Assembly (NCBI GenBank): GCA_005799495.1 | Contig: SYGP01000010.1 | Location: forward strand, 26,650-90,649 | DNA length: 64,000 nt | Direction of reading: 5' to 3' | DNA from: Planctomycetia bacterium | Lineage (GTDB): Bacteria; Planctomycetota; Phycisphaerae; Phycisphaerales; SM1A02 | Part shown: positions 8,859 through 18,082 of the stretch, in pieces | How the letters are laid out: each line of letters opens with the position of its first letter | Numbering within the stretch: position 1 is the first letter of the stretch | Program-made: the position numbers and the translations under genes | Notes under the pieces: generated by a model | Database searches by the model: none | Told to the model about the DNA's origin: nothing | The model's input: the letters and a program-made list of their open reading frames with translations, nothing else

Positions 8859-10186
8859 TGTCAGCCATGGCCGTCGTGCAGAAGCCCGACAGCGTTTCGA
8901 TCATCCCCGCGCCGCGCCCGTTTCGCGGATCGGTGACGCCCCCTGGCTCCAAGAGCGAGACGAATCGCTTTCTCATGTTGGCTGCTCTTTCGAGTGGCCG
9001 AACGCGGCTCGACGCACCGCTTCGCGCGGATGACACCAACCGATTCATCGATGCGATTCGCGCATGCGGAGCGGGCATCCGCGAAGGCGATTCGTGGGTG
9101 GAAATCGACAGCAGCGGGCTCCTCGAAGGCGGATCCAGCGTAATGCTTGGTGACGGTGGAACGCCGACACGGTTCATGATCGCGTTGGCGACACTGGCGC
9201 GTCAGCCCATCACCATTGATGGCAGCGCTCGGATGCGTGAGCGCCCGGTTGCGGAGGGGATCGAGATGCTCCGCGCGCTCGGCGCTGAGATCCAGTATCT
9301 CGAGAGTGAAGGGCGACTGCCTGTTCGTGTGGGTGGAGGCAAGGTGCCGCGTGGTGGTGCGCTCGAAGTGGGGCGGACCGCGTCGAGCCAGTTCGTCTCG
9401 GCGGTTCTGTTGCTTGCGCCGCGACTTGAGCGCGGCATCGACTTGTCCGTTCGCGCCGACTCGCTGACAAGTCCTTCCTATGTTGAACTGACGATCCACG
9501 CGCTCGAGAAGTGGGGGGTTGCTGTGCAGGTGGAGCGCGATCACGAAGGCAGGCTCGCCCGCGTGACCGTGCCGCCAACCCAACTGCGCGCGGCATCGCT
9601 GCAGATCGAGGTCGATGCGAGCAGCGCTGCATACTTCCTGGCAGCGGCTGCGGTTGTTCCTGATGCTGGGGTCGTGATCCGCGGGCTTCCGCGCCTTTCC
9701 AAGCAGCCCGATGTGGCGTGTCTTTCTGCCCTTGTTTCGATGGGCGCTTCAGAGTGCTCCAGTGCAGCGGGCATCGGCGTGGAGGGCACATCGATCTGGC
9801 GCGGCATCGATATCGACGCATCGCGCTGGCCTGATGGGGCGTTGTGTCTCGCAGCGGTTGCGTCACTCGCCAAGGGCTCCACTCGTATCCGTGGACTGGA
9901 GACGCTGAAGGACAAGGAGTGCGACCGCGTCCATGTGATGGCGGAACAACTCGCTCGCACAGGCTGCTGCATCGAATCGACGGATCATTCGATCACGATT
10001 CACCCCGATCGTGTGCGGGCTGCTCCGGTGCTGATCGACCCTCGCGGTGACCATCGCGTCGCCATGTCTTTCGCCGTGTTGGGGCTCGCGAGACCCGGCA
10101 TTTCCATCGCGAATCCTGCCTGCGTGTCGAAGAGCTATCCCGCCTTCTGGCGCGATCTGCATCAGTTGACTGGCTGCGTCTCCTGA
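8855..10186 (+). CDS. aroA: 3-phosphoshikimate 1-carboxyvinyltransferase (EPSP synthase)
   Basis: Transfers enolpyruvyl from PEP to shikimate-3-phosphate, step six of the shikimate pathway. It is 443 aa, typical length. Visible motifs are PGSKSETNRFLMLAALS (N-terminal substrate loop), GDGGTPTRFMIA, RPVAEGIEMLRALGA, DASSAAYFLAAAA and a C-terminal KDKECDRV and GDHRVAMSFAVLGL. Three starts are possible: GTG 8855, ATG 8858 or ATG 8867. The first two overlap the upstream TGA, so coupling to the GroES-like gene is likely whichever is used. Confidence 0.96.
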   Translation: MMSAMAVVQKPDSVSIIPAPRPFRGSVTPPGSKSETNRFLMLAALSSGRTRLDAPLRADDTNRFIDAIRACGAGIREGDSWVEIDSSGLLEGGSSVMLGDGGTPTRFMIALATLARQPITIDGSARMRERPVAEGIEMLRALGAEIQYLESEGRLPVRVGGGKVPRGGALEVGRTASSQFVSAVLLLAPRLERGIDLSVRADSLTSPSYVELTIHALEKWGVAVQVERDHEGRLARVTVPPTQLRAASLQIEVDASSAAYFLAAAAVVPDAGVVIRGLPRLSKQPDVACLSALVSMGASECSSAAGIGVEGTSIWRGIDIDASRWPDGALCLAAVASLAKGSTRIRGLETLKDKECDRVHVMAEQLARTGCCIESTDHSITIHPDRVRAAPVLIDPRGDHRVAMSFAVLGLARPGISIANPACVSKSYPAFWRDLHQLTGCVS

Positions 10187-10202
10187 TAGTCTCGGGTGTT
10201 GG

Positions 10203-12041
10203 ATGGGCGCGTTCTTTTACTTCGCGCGGCGACTGCTCGATCGTCCTGCTCGTCTGGCCTGGACGCTGCTGTTTGCCGCATTGTCTGCTGCTGGACTTGG
10301 GATTGGGCTCCTCAGCCTTGTCCCCATCCTCCAATTGATCCTCGGTGAGGGTGGAAAGTCGCTGCAGGCGCTGGCCGCAGACTTCAACGCCCGGGGGCCT
10401 TGGATGCGCATTCCGAACGAACTCGTGGAACGCCTACCGAGCGACCCCTGGACAGGGGTGCTGCTGATCCTGGCCGGTGTGGGTGTTCTCACGGTGCTCG
10501 GTGCCGCGGCGAACTTCCTGCATCAGGCAACCAGCTTCAGCCTGTGCACGGAGGTGGTCGCGCGCATTCGCCTCGATGTGTTCCGCCATGCGATGCGGCT
10601 TCCGTTGAGCGATGTCATGCGTCTTGGTCCGGCGGAGGTCTCGAGTCGAGTCATTCGCGATACGGGAGAACTTGTCGGCGGCTTGATGACGGTCACGGGG
10701 AAGGCTGCCGCGCAGATCACCAAGGCCATTGCCGCGTTCACCGCAGCGATCCTGATCGACTGGCGCGTGGTGGTGGTCGCGGCAATCGCGGGTCCCATCT
10801 TCGGGGTGGTGATGCGCAAGAGCGGGAAGCGCGTTCGGCGCGGCAACAAAGGTGCTCTCATGCACCAAGCCGGGCTTCTCCGAGTGACGACGGAGGCTCT
10901 CGGTGGTCTTCGCATGGTGAAAACCGCGACGGCGGAATCAGCCATGACTGGCAGATTTCGCCAAGCGAATGCCGGCGTTGTGCGTGAGTCGCTGCGGGCG
11001 CGCGTCGCGCAAAGTCTTGCGGGTCCGCTGATCGAGACGCTGACGATCTTGACTGCGCTCGCACTGGCTGCGTTTGCCGTTCGTGAAATCCTTCGAGGAA
11101 CGCTCAGCTTCGACCGATTCGTGCTGTCCCTCGGCTCGCTCGCAGTGGCTGCCGCATCGGTGCGCCCACTCGTCAGTTTTGCCATCGACATCCAGGCCGC
11201 TGGAGCGGCAGCAGATCGCCTCAAGGAGTTGCTCGCACTCCGTGAGGAGCCGCGGCGTGGCGAGCAACTGCTGCGGTTGCCGCGTCATCGCGAACGACTC
11301 TCCTTCGAGCAAGTGTCGTTTCGGTATCCGGGAGCGGAGGAGCCTGCGGTCGAGGATGTCACGCTCGATATTGCGTTTGGTGAACATGTGGCCTTCGTCG
11401 GTCCCAACGGTTGCGGAAAGACCACGCTGCTATCGATGCTGCCGCGCCTTCTCGATCCAGTCTCGGGCCGCATTCGAATCGATGGTGTCGACATCGCGCA
11501 GGCCAACATCGGCAGTGTGCGTCGGCAGATCGGGGTGGTCACGCAGGAGTCGATCTTGATTCAGGGTTCCGTGGCAGAGAACATTTCGCTCGGCGTATCG
11601 GGCGTGGCGCGTGAGCGGCTGGTCGATGCCGCGCGCCGCGCGCACGCCGAATCATTCGTGCTGCGTCTCGCGGGCGGGCTCGACGGCGCCATCAGCGAAC
11701 AGGGGACCAGCCTCTCGGGCGGGCAGCGGCAGCGGCTTGCGATTGCGCGCGCGCTGCTTCGGGACCCAGCGATCCTCATTCTCGATGAAGCAACGAGCCA
11801 GATCGATGCCGAGAGCGAACAGCAAATCGGGCAGGCACTCGCGGAGATCAGTCATTCGCGCACGACGCTGACCGTTGCGCATCGGCTCTCCACGATGCTG
11901 TCGGCGGACCGGATTGTGGTGATGGACAAGGGTCGCATCGTCGATGTGGGAACGCATCCTCAGTTGCTCGACCGCTGCGCCGTGTATCAAAGGCTCGTCC
12001 GCAGCCAGATGCAGGGCAGTGAAGCAACCGCGCACTCCTAG
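10203..12041 (+). CDS. ABC transporter, fused membrane and ATPase domains (MsbA type)
   Basis: 612 aa with six predicted membrane helices in residues 15-320 and an ATPase domain in about 365-600. Walker A (GPNGCGKTT, near 400), the signature LSGGQRQRLAIARALL (near 504) and Walker B with ILDEATSQID are all intact. The arrangement matches homodimeric exporters of lipids or hydrophobic compounds such as MsbA; the substrate cannot be told from sequence. It starts 16 bases after aroA on the same strand. Confidence 0.92.
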   Translation: MGAFFYFARRLLDRPARLAWTLLFAALSAAGLGIGLLSLVPILQLILGEGGKSLQALAADFNARGPWMRIPNELVERLPSDPWTGVLLILAGVGVLTVLGAAANFLHQATSFSLCTEVVARIRLDVFRHAMRLPLSDVMRLGPAEVSSRVIRDTGELVGGLMTVTGKAAAQITKAIAAFTAAILIDWRVVVVAAIAGPIFGVVMRKSGKRVRRGNKGALMHQAGLLRVTTEALGGLRMVKTATAESAMTGRFRQANAGVVRESLRARVAQSLAGPLIETLTILTALALAAFAVREILRGTLSFDRFVLSLGSLAVAAASVRPLVSFAIDIQAAGAAADRLKELLALREEPRRGEQLLRLPRHRERLSFEQVSFRYPGAEEPAVEDVTLDIAFGEHVAFVGPNGCGKTTLLSMLPRLLDPVSGRIRIDGVDIAQANIGSVRRQIGVVTQESILIQGSVAENISLGVSGVARERLVDAARRAHAESFVLRLAGGLDGAISEQGTSLSGGQRQRLAIARALLRDPAILILDEATSQIDAESEQQIGQALAEISHSRTTLTVAHRLSTMLSADRIVVMDKGRIVDVGTHPQLLDRCAVYQRLVRSQMQGSEATAHS

Positions 12042-12071
12042 GCGCGTCGGAGTGGGGATCCGCGGTCGGTC

Positions 12072-12788
12072 TCACTGCTGCGGCTGCTGGGCTGGGGCCG
12101 CAGGTGCGGCTGGCGCTTCGGGGGCAGGAATCGCGATCACGACGGGACCCTTCGAAGCCGACCAGACTCCATACAGCATCGCAACAGTGCAGATGAGCGC
12201 CACGGCCGCGAGCCAGAACTGCAATGATCGCTCAAGGCGATCCGACTGAGCCACGCGGCGCTGCGTCGCCTGGACAAGGCTTTCGACGGCGCGCGACTGG
12301 CGTTCACTGGACGAGGCGAAAGTGCCTATCGCATCCGAGACTTCCTTCAAACTGTCCGCCACGCGAAGACTGACCTCGTGATTCAGGTCGAGTTGCTGCT
12401 GGACAAGCCCAAGCGTCTGCGTCTGACGGTCCGCGCCCTCCGTCAACTGCGTCAGGTTCCGCTCGATCGTCTGATCGCGTTGCCTTGCTCGGGCGGACTG
12501 GTCGAGCAGCGTCTCGAGTACCTGCGCCTGTTGCGTGGCGATTTGCGGCATCGCGTGCATCGTGTTCGCAAGTGTTCCGAGCATCGCCTGCAACTGCTGT
12601 TGTGACCGAGCATGCTCAGCAACCTGGGCACGAAGCTCCTCGGGAAGATCGATCGTTGGCACGTTGGTCTGCGCTTGACGGATCACGGGTATCGACTGCC
12701 GTGGTGCAGGATCGATCACCTCCTGTTGAGGTGCGCTCTCGCGGGTCGCGATTCCAAGCGTTGCCTTGAAGGAGCTCCACCAACCCAT
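12072..12788 (-). CDS. Coiled-coil protein with C-terminal membrane anchor, unknown function
   Basis: 238 aa from MGWWSSFKATLG. The middle (about residues 45-190) is Gln-rich with heptad character (AEHARSQQQLQAMLG, QTIERNLTQLTEGAD) and predicts a coiled coil. One membrane segment follows (FWLAAVALICTVAMLYGVW, about 195-213), then a short Ala/Pro-rich tail ending in PQQ. No family is recognised. Its start lies 22 bases from the divergent binding-protein gene, leaving a very short shared promoter space. Codons upstream of MGWW are open but antisense to the next gene. Confidence 0.75.
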   Translation of the reverse strand: MGWWSSFKATLGIATRESAPQQEVIDPAPRQSIPVIRQAQTNVPTIDLPEELRAQVAEHARSQQQLQAMLGTLANTMHAMPQIATQQAQVLETLLDQSARARQRDQTIERNLTQLTEGADRQTQTLGLVQQQLDLNHEVSLRVADSLKEVSDAIGTFASSSERQSRAVESLVQATQRRVAQSDRLERSLQFWLAAVALICTVAMLYGVWSASKGPVVIAIPAPEAPAAPAAPAQQPQQ

Positions 12789-12810
12789 CGCTGCGCTAAT
12801 GTAGCCCTCC

Positions 12811-13692
12811 GTGACCCTCCTTGCCCACCGAGGTCGATGGTCAGCAGTCGCCGCGCTGCTGTTGGTCCTGGTGAGTCCGTCATGCGAACGAGCGGAGCCG
12901 TCCGCTCCGCATGCAGCCAATGGACCGCGCACCGCACGCATCGTGTCACTTTCGCCGGGCGTCACTGCAACGCTCGTGAAACTCGGGGCGGAGGATCTGC
13001 TCGTCGGACGCACCCCTTGGTGTGTCGCTCCTGTCGATGCACCAGCCGTCGGAACCCTTCTCGACATTGACGCGGAGGCGCTTGTTCGAGCGAATCCATC
13101 GCTGGTGTTCGTACAGCCTCCAGCACAGGGCATTCCTTCGGTCCTTGTTGAACTTGCGCAACGGAAGGGTTGGGCCGTGGTTCCAATTCCCCTTTCGACC
13201 CTTGGGGACTGCAGACGGGCGATCAGGGATGTGGCAGCGGTGTGTGGGCCGTTCTGTCCAATCGAACGGCAGGAAAAGATGCAAATGGAGGCTGCGCGGC
13301 TGAGCGCAGAGTTGGATGCTGCAACCGCGCCGGTCGAAGGTGCAGCAGGCACGCGAGTGCTCGCAGTGCTGTGCGGCGAGGAAAGTGCTGACCTGCTGGC
13401 GTTTGGAACCGACTCCTATCTGATGGAGACGCTTCGGGCGCAGGGTTTCTCTGCTGCGCTCGACCGCGCGGGATACCAGTCGCTCGGTCAGGAGGACCTG
13501 CTCCGAGTCAGCCCGGACATCTTGCTTTGTCTCGGTCGGGGCGGCACCGCTGCACGCTTCGATGCTCCCGCCGATGGCGGCATGAAGGTGCTGCGACTGA
13601 ACGAACCCGCGCTCCTGCAGCCAGGTGGCGGTATCACGGAGTCGCTTGTTCGAGTTCGCGCGCTCCTTGCTGCCGAGGTGCACGCGCCATGA
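12811..13692 (+). CDS. BtuF-like ABC transporter substrate-binding lipoprotein
   Basis: 293 aa with a hydrophobic leader and a lipobox-like VSPSC around residue 25, so probably a lipoprotein facing the periplasm. The mature part reads RIVSLSPGVTATLVKLG and then VGRTPWC, the pattern of class III (BtuF/FepB-like) binding proteins for cobalamin, haem or siderophores. It ends by overlapping the permease start (ATGA, 4 bases), and the ATPase follows, giving a complete three-gene importer. By the SLSPG...LVGRT pattern and the partner proteins cobalamin is a reasonable substrate, but no riboswitch is visible to confirm it. Confidence 0.85.
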   Translation: MTLLAHRGRWSAVAALLLVLVSPSCERAEPSAPHAANGPRTARIVSLSPGVTATLVKLGAEDLLVGRTPWCVAPVDAPAVGTLLDIDAEALVRANPSLVFVQPPAQGIPSVLVELAQRKGWAVVPIPLSTLGDCRRAIRDVAAVCGPFCPIERQEKMQMEAARLSAELDAATAPVEGAAGTRVLAVLCGEESADLLAFGTDSYLMETLRAQGFSAALDRAGYQSLGQEDLLRVSPDILLCLGRGGTAARFDAPADGGMKVLRLNEPALLQPGGGITESLVRVRALLAAEVHAP

Positions 13693-14705
13693 TCGCAGGT
13701 CGGCCGAAAGCCATGGCGCACTTCATACTCGGGGCTTCGCTGCTTGCAGGAATTGCAGCACGGCTGCTCATTGGGCGCGATCCAAGTTCTGGCACCTGGA
13801 TGATCGGATTTCCTGAGCCGGAAATCCTCGCCCTTCGCTTCGGTGCGGTGAAGTCTGGTGCAGCTGCAGGCGCTGCGCTTGGACTGAGTGGTCTTCTGCT
13901 GCAAGCGCTGCTTCGAAATCCGCTCGCCTCGCCCTTCATTCTCGGTCTCTCCGCAGGTGCTGGACTTGGGGCAACAATCGCAGCCTGGCTGCCGATCACT
14001 GCCGCGGGCGCCGCGGCTGCCATCGTGGGGCCAGACGCCTTGGTACCAGGAACGATGGGCGCGGTTGGCGTCTTGTTCCTGGTGTTCCTGCTTGGGAGGC
14101 GCGGCGGCGTGTTGGAACCACTCACGCTTGTCCTTGCGGGAACGGTGGTGGCCAGCATGTGCGGGGCGACCACGCTCCTCCTGCAATCGATGATGCCGCC
14201 CACGAGCCGCGGCGAACTCTGGAGCTGGTTCATGGGGCAAGTTCCTGAACTGCCGCGAAGCATTCCCTGGTGGGGTGCTTCCGTCATGGTCCTGATCGTT
14301 GTTGTCGCGGCATCCTGGAAGGCGCGCGATCTCGATCTGGCGAGCGCAGGCGACGATGAGGCAGAGAGTCTGGGCGTTGCGATTGGGCCGCTGCGAGGAG
14401 GACTGTTCATCGGTGCTGGCGCGCTTGCCGCCGCCAGCGTCGCACTCTGTGGACCGATTGCATTTGTCGGCTTCATGGCGCCGCATGTGGCGCGTGCGCT
14501 TTTGGGCGGACTGCATGGGGCATTGGTGCCTGCGAGCGCCGTGGCGGGCGCTGCGATCCTGATCTGGAGCGATGCCGTACGGCAAGGGATCGACTTTGGA
14601 AGCGGTCGCCTTCCGATTGGCGTGCTGACCGCACTCGTCGGTGGACCTGTGTTCCTGACGATGCTCCGATCTGCGCGCGTACGCCGCGGGGAGTGGGCAT
14701 GCTGA
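13689..14705 (+). CDS. FecCD/BtuC-type ABC transporter permease
   Basis: 338 aa with eight to ten predicted membrane helices. Family motifs include RFGAVKSGAAAGAALGLSG (usually RLPR in the family), LLRNPLASPFILGLSAGAGL, and a late CGPIAFVGFMAPHVAR that forms the coupling helix contacting the ATPase. ATG 13689 overlaps the binding-protein stop; the frame is open upstream, but that part is antisense-like. The arginine-proline start of the usual RLPR motif reads RFGA here. Confidence 0.92.
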   Translation: MIAGRPKAMAHFILGASLLAGIAARLLIGRDPSSGTWMIGFPEPEILALRFGAVKSGAAAGAALGLSGLLLQALLRNPLASPFILGLSAGAGLGATIAAWLPITAAGAAAAIVGPDALVPGTMGAVGVLFLVFLLGRRGGVLEPLTLVLAGTVVASMCGATTLLLQSMMPPTSRGELWSWFMGQVPELPRSIPWWGASVMVLIVVVAASWKARDLDLASAGDDEAESLGVAIGPLRGGLFIGAGALAAASVALCGPIAFVGFMAPHVARALLGGLHGALVPASAVAGAAILIWSDAVRQGIDFGSGRLPIGVLTALVGGPVFLTMLRSARVRRGEWAC

Positions 14706-15445
14706 ACATTCAGAATGCCTCCTTTGCGTACTCGAAGCGCCGTGCTCTGCATGCAGTCACGATGCAGGTGGATGAGGGGCGAACATGCCTGCTGATCGGC
14801 AGGAACGGCAGTGGAAAGAGTTCACTGCTACGCCTTGCTGCGGGGCTGCGTGCGCCGACGGCGGGTACCGTGCAGTGGCGCGGAGAGAACACAAGCGCCA
14901 TTCCGCCAGCACGCCGCGCGAGATCTGTGGCATGGGTGTCACAGCGGTCGATGCTCGCCATCGATGTCACGGTCCGCGATGTGGTCGACTTCGGTGCTGT
15001 CCATGGTGCCTCGAGCATCTCGGCGGAGGCATTGCTTCATGAGCTGGCGCTCGAGCCCCTCGCCCACCGACGATTTCATGAGTTGTCGGGCGGCGAGCAG
15101 CAGCGGTGCATCGTGGCGCGTGCACTGCGGCAGCATGCGGATGGTGGGCTGCTTGTGCTCGACGAACCGCTTGCGAATCTTGACCCCGCGGAGTCCGTGC
15201 GAGTGATCGAAGCGCTGCGCCAGCGCTGCAGAAGGGGTGCTGTCGTGGTCGCTGCCATGCATGATCTCTCCCTCGTCGGCCAGTGGGCGGATGATGTTGC
15301 AGTTCTTGACGGGGGTGTTCTGACCGCGTTTGGTGTGGCGACCCGCGTTCTGCAGTCCAGCGTGCTTTCGTCAGCGTTTGGCTGCAAGTTTGTGGGCGTG
15401 AGCGGAGAGCTCTCTGTCCAGTTGCCCCCGAGGCAAGTAGACTGA
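14699..15445 (+). CDS. BtuD/FepC-type ABC transporter ATPase
   Basis: About 248 aa. It has Walker A (GRNGSGKSSLL), Q-loop region (VAWVSQRS), signature LSGGEQQRCIVARAL, Walker B (LLVLDEPLANLDP) and the switch histidine in AAMHDLSL. It energises the upstream permease. ATG 14699 overlaps the permease end by 7 bases; GTG 14693 is two codons earlier and equally possible. The protein is of ordinary length for this family. Confidence 0.92.
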   Translation: MLNIQNASFAYSKRRALHAVTMQVDEGRTCLLIGRNGSGKSSLLRLAAGLRAPTAGTVQWRGENTSAIPPARRARSVAWVSQRSMLAIDVTVRDVVDFGAVHGASSISAEALLHELALEPLAHRRFHELSGGEQQRCIVARALRQHADGGLLVLDEPLANLDPAESVRVIEALRQRCRRGAVVVAAMHDLSLVGQWADDVAVLDGGVLTAFGVATRVLQSSVLSSAFGCKFVGVSGELSVQLPPRQVD

Positions 15446-15456
15446 AATCAGTCGCC

Positions 15457-15927
15457 GTGACAACAGGGACCATCATCTTCATTGTGGTACTCGTGGTGCA
15501 GGCGATCATCCGCATGGCGGTGAAGCAGGCGGAGAAGAAGGTAAATGCCGCAAAGGCGGCGCAAGTTGCATTGCCTGTCACGACGCAGGCTGCGCCCTCC
15601 GCAGAAATCCAGTTTGTTTCGAACGACGCGCTGCAACGGTCTTCGGGTGGCGCCAATGACGACGAAGAGGACGAGGAAGATCCCGAGGGTGAAGCCACGA
15701 GTGCGTATCTCCGCGAACGGATGGAGCAGATTCACGCTTCCGCGCTTGGGGGGCGTCATCCAAAGCCAGTTGCAACGCCCGCCTTGATTGTGGCGAAAAG
15801 CGTCGAGGTGGATCGGGCGCAATCGGGTGGCGTGCGATCAGCTCTCGCATCGAAGGCTGGTCTGCGACAGGGCTTCGTGCTGGCCGAGGTACTCGGTCCG
15901 CCCGTTTCCCTTCGAAAATCCATCTAG
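15457..15927 (+). CDS. Small membrane-anchored protein with acidic stretch
   Basis: 156 aa from GTG 15457. The first 20 residues are a hydrophobic anchor (TIIFIVVLVVQAIIRMAV), then a Lys/Ala-rich segment, an acidic run (NDDEEDEEDPEGE, about residues 67-79) and a C-terminal region ending in a 'LRQGFVLAEVLGPP' strand. That last phrase resembles the short C-terminal motif of several planctomycete hypothetical proteins, but I cannot name a family. It follows the ABC ATPase by 11 bases and is followed by the 12-base tandem repeat. Confidence 0.7.
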   Translation: MTTGTIIFIVVLVVQAIIRMAVKQAEKKVNAAKAAQVALPVTTQAAPSAEIQFVSNDALQRSSGGANDDEEDEEDPEGEATSAYLRERMEQIHASALGGRHPKPVATPALIVAKSVEVDRAQSGGVRSALASKAGLRQGFVLAEVLGPPVSLRKSI

Positions 15928-15987
15928 TTTCGGACAGTGTTTCGGACTGTGTTTCGGTCAGTGTTTCGGTCAGTGTTTCGGACAGTT
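15928..15987 (+). repeat. Five tandem copies of a 12-base unit
   Basis: Five head-to-tail 12-base units fill 15928-15987: TTTCGGACAGTG, TTTCGGACTGTG, TTTCGGTCAGTG, TTTCGGTCAGTG, TTTCGGACAGTT. Units differ at only three positions. The array begins immediately after the TAG stop of the preceding gene and ends about 83 bases before accB. It is outside any convincing gene. Confidence 0.95.
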
Positions 15988-16070
15988 CGTCGTAAATGAT
16001 ATTGTCTGCAATTCCATCGATCCCGTGCCGTTCTGCGCCGATTCGTTGGCTTGGGTAGCCTTCCGAGACC

Positions 16071-16562
16071 ATGATGGACATCAGAAAGTTGAAGGAGTTG
16101 GTTCGACTGATGGTCGACAATGACCTGACCGAACTCGATCTTCGGGATAAGGACGAGCAGGCCACAATCCGGAGGCAAACCACCCTGACCGCACCCCAGG
16201 TGGTCCATCACGGGGTGCCGCTCACACCATCCATGCACTCCGCGCCAGTCTCGCCGACCGCGGCGGCTGAGGTTGCAACGGCAAAGCCAGGTGCGTCTTC
16301 AGGCGCAGGGGATGAGGCGGGATTGGAGGCGATCGAGAGCCCGATGGTGGGCACCTTTTATGCGGCGTCGGGGCCAGACAAGCCGCCTCTTGCCACCGTG
16401 GGATTGTCGGTGGATGCCAACACGGTGGTGTGCCTGCTCGAGGCGATGAAGATCTTCAACGAGATCAAGGCAGAGCGATCAGGAACAATCGTGAAGGTGT
16501 TGGTGAAGAACGGGCAGGCAGTGGAGTTTGGACAGAAGCTCTTCCTGGTTCGACCGAGCTGA
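16071..16562 (+). CDS. accB: Biotin carboxyl carrier protein of acetyl-CoA carboxylase
   Basis: 163 aa. The N-terminal helix [18 protein letters not shown] is typical of AccB. An Ala/Pro linker follows, then the biotinyl domain. The biotin-accepting lysine is K127 in EAMKIFNEI. The [10 protein letters not shown] strand and the [10 protein letters not shown] turn are conserved. It carries the carboxybiotin between AccC and the carboxyltransferase for fatty-acid synthesis. accC follows within 7 bases, the usual operon. The upstream gap holds the 12-base repeats and an A/T-rich patch (GTAAATGATATTG, 15991-16003) where a promoter could sit. Confidence 0.96.
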   Translation: MMDIRKLKELVRLMVDNDLTELDLRDKDEQATIRRQTTLTAPQVVHHGVPLTPSMHSAPVSPTAAAEVATAKPGASSGAGDEAGLEAIESPMVGTFYAASGPDKPPLATVGLSVDANTVVCLLEAMKIFNEIKAERSGTIVKVLVKNGQAVEFGQKLFLVRPS

Positions 16563-16568
16563 TTGCCA

Positions 16569-17915
16569 ATGTTCAAACGAGTCCTGATCGCGAACCGCGG
16601 CGAGATTGCGCTGCGCATCATTCGAGCATGTCGTGAACTCGGGATCGAGCCCGTGTGCGTCTACTCATCTGCGGATGCCGGCGGGCCGTGGCTCGAGCAA
16701 GCCGCACAGGCAGTCTGCATCGGTCCGCCGCCAAGCAAGGATTCCTATCTCCGTATTGACCGCATCATTGCAGCGGCGGAGATTTCCCGAGCAGACGCCA
16801 TTCATCCTGGCTACGTATTCCTCTCCGAGAACGCGCACTTTGCGGAAGTCTGTCGCGACAGTGGATTTGAGTTCATCGGTCCAAGCCCCGAGGCGATGTT
16901 CGCACTTGGCGACAAGGTCAATTGCAAACGACTTGCCAAGAAGGCTGGGACGCCGGTGTTCCCCGGCACCGAGGGTGGCATCGAAGACATCGATGAGGCC
17001 GTCCAGGTTGCGAAGGACATCGGCTTTCCAGTCATCGTGAAGGCTGCGGGCGGGGGAGGTGGGCGAGGCATGCGCATCGCGCAAGACGAGGCTGGGCTGC
17101 GACAAGGCATCGAACAGGCGCGCCAGGAGGCGGCGGCTGCGTTCGGGAATCCCATGGTGTTCGTCGAAAAGTATCTCGACCTCGCGCGGCACTTCGAAGT
17201 GCAGGTGATCGGCGACAAGCATGGGAACGCGGTGCACCTGTATGAGCGAGATTGTTCGAGCCAACGCCGACACCAGAAACTCATCGAAGAGGCTCCTGCG
17301 CCCGAAGTCGACCCTGCCAAGCGGGAGAAGGTGTGCGAGTCAGCTGCAGAACTGATCCGCCAAGCGAAGTACTCGGGCGCCGCCACCTGCGAGTTCCTGA
17401 TGGACCGCAGTCAGAACTTCTACATGCTCGAAGTCAATACGCGTGTGCAGGTGGAGCACCCGATCTCCGAAGCGATCACGGGCGTCGACATCGTGCAGAC
17501 TGGCATCCGTGTAGCGGCAGGCGAGCGTTTGCCCTACAAGCAGTCGGACATCCGAATCCAGGGCCACGCCATGGAGTTTCGCATCAATGCCGAGGATCCC
17601 GCGCGCAACTTCATGCCGCAGGCGGGTCTTGTCGAGACATGGATCGCGCCTGGTGGTCCAGGCATCCGCCTCGACAGCCATGTCCGCGCCGGCTACCGCG
17701 TGCCGACCAACTACGACTCCATGGTTGGAAAGTTGATCGTGCACGCCCCAACTCGCGAGCAGTGCATTCGGCGTTCGCTCGGTGCGCTTGCCGAGTTCAA
17801 GGTAGGGCCCATCAAGACCACGATCCCGTTGTACCAGCGCCTGCTGCGCGAGGAGCTCTTCGTGAACGCAACCCACGACATCAAGTATGTGGAGCGCCTT
17901 CTCGCCGCGACCTGA
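16569..17915 (+). CDS. accC: Biotin carboxylase subunit of acetyl-CoA carboxylase
   Basis: 448 aa from ATG 16569; a TTG two codons earlier is in frame but less likely. It carboxylates biotin on AccB using ATP and bicarbonate. Motifs are FKRVLIANRGEIALRIIRA at the N-terminus, the ATP-grasp glycine loop AAGGGGGRGMRIA, RDCSSQRRHQKLIEEAP, the metal-binding FLMDRSQNFYMLEVNTRVQVE and the catalytic-arginine region. Length is normal. The accA/accD carboxyltransferase genes are not in the window. Confidence 0.97.
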   Translation: MFKRVLIANRGEIALRIIRACRELGIEPVCVYSSADAGGPWLEQAAQAVCIGPPPSKDSYLRIDRIIAAAEISRADAIHPGYVFLSENAHFAEVCRDSGFEFIGPSPEAMFALGDKVNCKRLAKKAGTPVFPGTEGGIEDIDEAVQVAKDIGFPVIVKAAGGGGGRGMRIAQDEAGLRQGIEQARQEAAAAFGNPMVFVEKYLDLARHFEVQVIGDKHGNAVHLYERDCSSQRRHQKLIEEAPAPEVDPAKREKVCESAAELIRQAKYSGAATCEFLMDRSQNFYMLEVNTRVQVEHPISEAITGVDIVQTGIRVAAGERLPYKQSDIRIQGHAMEFRINAEDPARNFMPQAGLVETWIAPGGPGIRLDSHVRAGYRVPTNYDSMVGKLIVHAPTREQCIRRSLGALAEFKVGPIKTTIPLYQRLLREELFVNATHDIKYVERLLAAT

Positions 17916-17973
17916 CCCATCCGAGGCGCGCGCGGTCAGCGCCCAGCGCCTTCGGTACACTCTCGCCAGTCTT

Positions 17974-18045
17974 GCGGGCGTAGCTCAGCGGTAGAGCGTC
18001 GGCCTTCCATGCCGAATGTCGAGGGTTCAAATCCCTTCGCCCGCT
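17974..18045 (+). tRNA. tRNA-Gly (anticodon TCC)
   Basis: A complete 72-base cloverleaf. Acceptor stem GCGGGCG/CGCCCGC with discriminator T, D-stem GCTC/GAGC, anticodon stem TCGGC/GCCGA with loop CTTCCAT (anticodon TCC), and T-stem GAGGG/CCCTT with loop TTCAAAT. CCA is not encoded. It lies 58 bases after accC. Confidence 0.96.
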
Positions 18046-18082
18046 TTCGTTGGATTTCAGCAGTCCACTCTTGTGGTGGCCA

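Noticed and set aside
12811..15445. Cobalamin riboswitch upstream of the BtuFCD-like genes
   Set aside because: Only 22 bases separate the binding-protein start from the divergent gene, too little room for the element and no B12-box was seen.
15928..15987. CRISPR-like array
   Set aside because: Units are 12 bases with no spacers and no cas genes are nearby; it is a simple tandem repeat.
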